The translations under genes and the position numbers were made by a program. Under the pieces are notes generated by a model, which was not told the origin of the DNA, ran no database searches, and worked only from the letters and a program-made list of their open reading frames with translations. Below, in pieces: positions 14,140 through 16,239 of a stretch of 16,239 nucleotides of DNA. Location of the stretch: contig JAGPVU010000142.1 of NCBI GenBank assembly GCA_018066825.1, positions 1-16,239 on the forward strand, read 5' to 3'. Each line of letters opens with the position of its first letter. Position 1 is the stretch's first letter. The DNA is from Cycloclasticus sp. GTDB lineage: Bacteria > Pseudomonadota > Gammaproteobacteria > Methylococcales > Cycloclasticaceae.

Positions 14140-14895
14140 TTATCTCGTTTGGGGGCAAAATGTTTTGGCCCGCTGATCAGGCAAGTCATAATATTGATAT
14201 AAGCAAATATGCTGACTTTCATTAGCCGCCTCTACATCCATGGATTGACGTAGTTTTTGCCATAAGCTAATGCGTGATGAGCTGCCCGCATACGCCCCCC
14301 CATGCTCACGTTTGGCCAACCATAAACCGCTGCCATTAAAACTATAGACAGGTAATAAATCAGGGCGCTTCGAGGCGGGTAAAATCTGCTCATTTAAGTT
14401 ATCTAGCAGTAAAGGCTCGGCGGTTGGATGGCTAAAATAGCTCACTACCATATGCGGTTTATTGATACTTAAGGCCTTAACATACGTCAGGCGCAATTTT
14501 TTCTCATCGAGCCCCATAGCGCTTAAGGTAAAGTACTTTGCAATAGAAAAGTCCTCACAGTCCCCACCATTGCTGACAATTGATTGCAGCGGCGTTGCCC
14601 AATAATCCTCTTGTTTCCAATGTACAATGTCGTCGACAAATACGAGCTGATTAATAAAATCATTCACCGAGTTTAATTTCTTATTATCGGGCCAGTCTGT
14701 ACCGCTTTTAACCAGCGTCTTCCAAGCGTTCACGCGCGCTTGTGTTTGCTCCTTAATGCCCTCAACAAAGGGCGTCTCTAGCGCTGGTTTTGGTGTACTA
14801 GCACAGCCCACCAACGTCAGCACACAGATGACAAACAATATTTGCTTAAACCTGTCAATTAACACACTAACAAATTCACAACGTTTAAATAACAT
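14140..14895 (-). CDS. LapG-like transglutaminase-fold cysteine protease (BTLCP family), lipoprotein
   Basis: 251 residues. A hydrophobic N-terminal segment ends in the lipobox LVGC (Cys31) followed by Ala, which in enterics favours outer-membrane sorting, so the enzyme would sit in the periplasm on a lipid anchor. The catalytic triad is visible: Cys113 in SNGGDCEDFSIAKYF, His148 in NKPHMVVSY, and Asp165 in LLLDNLNEQI. In LapG these are Cys135, His172 and Asp189, with similar spacing, and the acidic residues beside the Cys bind calcium. LapG cuts giant adhesins and is held by the c-di-GMP receptor LapD. No LapD or adhesin lies in the window, so the substrate is unknown. It starts 7 bases after the nitroreductase gene with GAGGT as ribosome binding site; a slightly later start cannot be excluded. 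Confidence 0.85.
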   Translation of the reverse strand: MLFKRCEFVSVLIDRFKQILFVICVLTLVGCASTPKPALETPFVEGIKEQTQARVNAWKTLVKSGTDWPDNKKLNSVNDFINQLVFVDDIVHWKQEDYWATPLQSIVSNGGDCEDFSIAKYFTLSAMGLDEKKLRLTYVKALSINKPHMVVSYFSHPTAEPLLLDNLNEQILPASKRPDLLPVYSFNGSGLWLAKREHGGAYAGSSSRISLWQKLRQSMDVEAANESQHICLYQYYDLPDQRAKTFCPQTR

Positions 14896-14902
14896 TAACG
14901 AT

Positions 14903-15640
14903 CTACCTCATCGTAAAACCACGTTTTGCCAAAAAATCACGCATATGGGGGCGTGACTCTTTCCCGACTAATGCACGAATTTCTTCACTCCAACAACTGT
15001 CTTTTTTACCACCGGTGCGTGCTTTGTAATAGGCACGAATATGCGCATCATAAGCTTTAACCCCCGATAGGTCAGACGGGTTTTGATAACTCTCTTCTTT
15101 TAACACGGTTGGTATCGGTAAGCGGGGTTTTAATTGCGGGTCTTGGTCGGGGTAACCTAAACATAGGCCAAATACGGGATACACCTGATCAGGCAATTCA
15201 AGTAGTTCAGACACTTCTTGCGGGTTATTACGAAGACCGCCGATATAACAGATGCCTAAACCTAATGATTCTGCAGCAATGACGCAGTTTTGTGCGGCTA
15301 GTGCCACGTCAACCGTTGCGATAATAAAGTGTTCCGTCATTCCCTCACTAAACTGCCCCCCTTGCATTTCACACGCTAGCTTTGAGCGGTGTAAATCGGC
15401 ACAAAACACCAAAAACGCACCCGCACTAGCAACATAGGGCTGACCACCCGCTAGCTCTGCTAGTTTTGAACGCTTCTCACCATCACGTACACGAATAACA
15501 GTAGTCGCCTGTACGTTACTCGAACTCGCCGCGGCCTGGCCGCAGGCAACTATCTCATTTATCAGCTCATCACTAACGGCTTGATCGGTAAATTTCCGAA
15601 TAGATCGGTGGGATTTTAATAACTCAGTCACATCATTCAT
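14903..15640 (-). CDS. NfsA-type NAD(P)H-dependent FMN nitroreductase
   Basis: 245-residue flavoenzyme of the NfsA/FRP group, which reduces nitroaromatics, quinones or free flavin with NAD(P)H. FMN contacts are recognisable: the N-terminal HRSIRKFTDQ (11-20), AASSSNVQATTVIRV (about 37-51), ESLGLGICYIGGLRN (about 123-137) and the group-specific KPRLPIPTV near 167-175. The length is the same as the usual 240-250. The ATG has AGGA 7 bases upstream. It is followed within 7 bases by the LapG-like gene, so the two are co-transcribed, although no functional link is obvious. The physiological substrate cannot be told from sequence. Confidence 0.9.
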   Translation of the reverse strand: MNDVTELLKSHRSIRKFTDQAVSDELINEIVACGQAAASSSNVQATTVIRVRDGEKRSKLAELAGGQPYVASAGAFLVFCADLHRSKLACEMQGGQFSEGMTEHFIIATVDVALAAQNCVIAAESLGLGICYIGGLRNNPQEVSELLELPDQVYPVFGLCLGYPDQDPQLKPRLPIPTVLKEESYQNPSDLSGVKAYDAHIRAYYKARTGGKKDSCWSEEIRALVGKESRPHMRDFLAKRGFTMR

Positions 15641-15726
15641 TGCTTTTCCTATAGGGCCATAAGTACATTATTTACATCAGGGATTAATATTATTTTTACT
15701 AGGTGTTGTTTCTGACATCAAACTGG

Positions 15727-15981
15727 CTAACACTTGGATTTCACCTCAGAAAACAGCTCTTCCTGTCCTGAGAAGTCAGACTCCTGGATATCCTTATAAT
15801 CACCCGGCTGACTCATTTGCTGTTTTATCTTAAGCAGTGAAACGTAACAGTCATCACCCTGGTATTTTGCAAGTAGAGCATCAATACCCACGCGGGTATA
15901 AGCCATAGATTCACCATCCCTTCGTAAAATGGCTATTGGCCCCTCTTCTCCATAGTATCTAAGTGCTTCAAGTACGTACAA
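15727..15981 (-). CDS. Hypothetical protein, 84 residues, TTG start
   Basis: I do not recognise a family. The product is a soluble, mostly polar protein: MYVLEALRYYGEEGPIAILR, then a middle rich in Asp/Tyr/Lys, and an acidic tail ending EELFSEVKSKC. No membrane segment, signal peptide or known motif is visible; two cysteines are present (in DDCYV and at the C-terminus). Translation would begin at TTG 15981, supported by a GGAAG ribosome binding site 6 bases upstream. A stop codon lies seven codons upstream in the same frame, so little extension is possible. It precedes the nitroreductase gene with an 86-base gap. It could also be the remnant of a longer gene from an accessory region, given the repeat-like DNA to its right. 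Confidence 0.5.
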   Translation of the reverse strand: MYVLEALRYYGEEGPIAILRRDGESMAYTRVGIDALLAKYQGDDCYVSLLKIKQQMSQPGDYKDIQESDFSGQEELFSEVKSKC

Positions 15982-16083
15982 ATTGTTCTTCCAGTTTTGA
16001 ATCTAAAGTGGGCATTTTAGCTTAGTTTTATGAGATTTATTGTTATAAGGTGAGGGTTAAACAATTACCCACTCTTGGTATAC

Positions 16084-16185
16084 TTAGTTTCCTTTTATCG
16101 CGCTAGCAATTAGTTGTTTTTTGGAATAGGATATTTGGGGATATTTGGGGTCAGAGTAAAAACTCCCGGTTATTTGGCGATCCAT
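16084..16185 (-). CDS. Possible 33-residue mini-ORF with strong ribosome binding site
   Basis: ATG at 16185 follows AGGAGG with 6 bases between (AACACG), the strongest ribosome binding site in this part of the window. It opens MDRQITGSFYSDPKYPQISY, continues SKKQLIASAIKGN and then stops. No family is recognised. Part of the frame covers the tandem 10-mer and the GGGGTCAGAGTAAAA stretch, so it may be the decayed start of a longer gene or an accident of mobile-element DNA. Confidence 0.25.
   Translation of the reverse strand: MDRQITGSFYSDPKYPQISYSKKQLIASAIKGN
16131..16160. repeat. Tandem 10-mer plus GGGGTCAGAGTAAA stretch, possible mobile-element remnant
   Basis: ATATTTGGGG occurs twice in perfect tandem (16131-16140 and 16141-16150), and the second copy runs straight into TCAGAGTAAA. 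From memory, the GGGGTCAGAGTAAAA string recurs in many gammaproteobacterial genomes, often near REP-associated Y1 (IS200-like) transposase genes. No transposase is visible here, so this could be only an end or a remnant. The association is recalled, not tested. Confidence 0.35.
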
Positions 16186-16239
16186 CGTGTTCCTCCTTGA
16201 ACAAAATGTCTTATTGAATTAAACGATAATATAACTGAT

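Larger units (their letters stand above)
15982..16239. other. Right-end region without a recognised gene
   Basis: About 258 AT-rich bases with no identifiable gene. They hold the mini-ORF and the tandem 10-mer listed separately, and nothing else that I recognise. Confidence 0.6.

Noticed and set aside
1..16239. tRNA, rRNA, CRISPR array, prophage or defence system
   Set aside because: No cloverleaf-like tRNA, rRNA-like stretch, regularly spaced repeats, integrase, or recognised defence gene was seen in reading the window.

Overview
The window is a stretch of ordinary chromosome from a Gram-negative gammaproteobacterium. It probably has a marine, aerobic lifestyle and a moderately low GC content. 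This rests on the gene content: sdhCDA with a heme b-type membrane anchor, a prfB-lysS pair carrying the classic RF2 frameshift, an Rrf2-controlled SUF operon of the type seen in Xanthomonas-like and marine gammaproteobacteria, YgfZ, Lol-type lipoproteins and a DksA-like protein. The order is not that of enterics. A Thiotrichales/Piscirickettsiaceae-like relative is a guess only.

Layout. At 1-1738 (minus strand) lies the 5' part of a succinate dehydrogenase operon: a 54-residue SDHAF4-type assembly factor, sdhC, sdhD, and an sdhA cut by the left edge. Divergent from it is ygfZ (1825-2703, plus), a folate-dependent Fe-S maintenance factor. Then come Sco and CtaG (minus), which load copper into cytochrome c oxidase, and a Yip1-family membrane protein (plus) that converges on lysS.

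From 13376 down to 4952 all genes lie on the minus strand with small gaps or overlaps: an Rrf2/IscR-like regulator, sufB, sufC, sufD, sufS, sufU, prfB (RF2, with +1 programmed frameshift) and lysS. A 27-bp perfect palindrome sits just ahead of the regulator and looks like its operator. Upstream on the same strand are a DksA/TraR-type zinc-finger protein, an S4 RNA-binding protein, a LapG-like lipoprotein cysteine protease, an NfsA-type nitroreductase and an unrecognised 84-residue protein. The last ~250 bases hold no recognisable gene, only a tandem 10-mer, a possible mobile-element remnant and a 33-codon mini-ORF with a strong ribosome binding site.

Common thread: much of the window builds or uses Fe-S clusters and respiratory metal centres. 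The SUF genes make clusters, YgfZ maintains them, the sdh genes use them, SDHAF4 assembles SdhA, and Sco/CtaG serve the terminal oxidase. No wholly new system is evident. The items most worth a second look are the hairpin that appears to hide the ribosome binding site of the SDHAF4 gene, the joining of the SUF operon to prfB-lysS, the SUF set built on SufU without SufE or an A-type carrier, and the orphan small ORFs at the right end.
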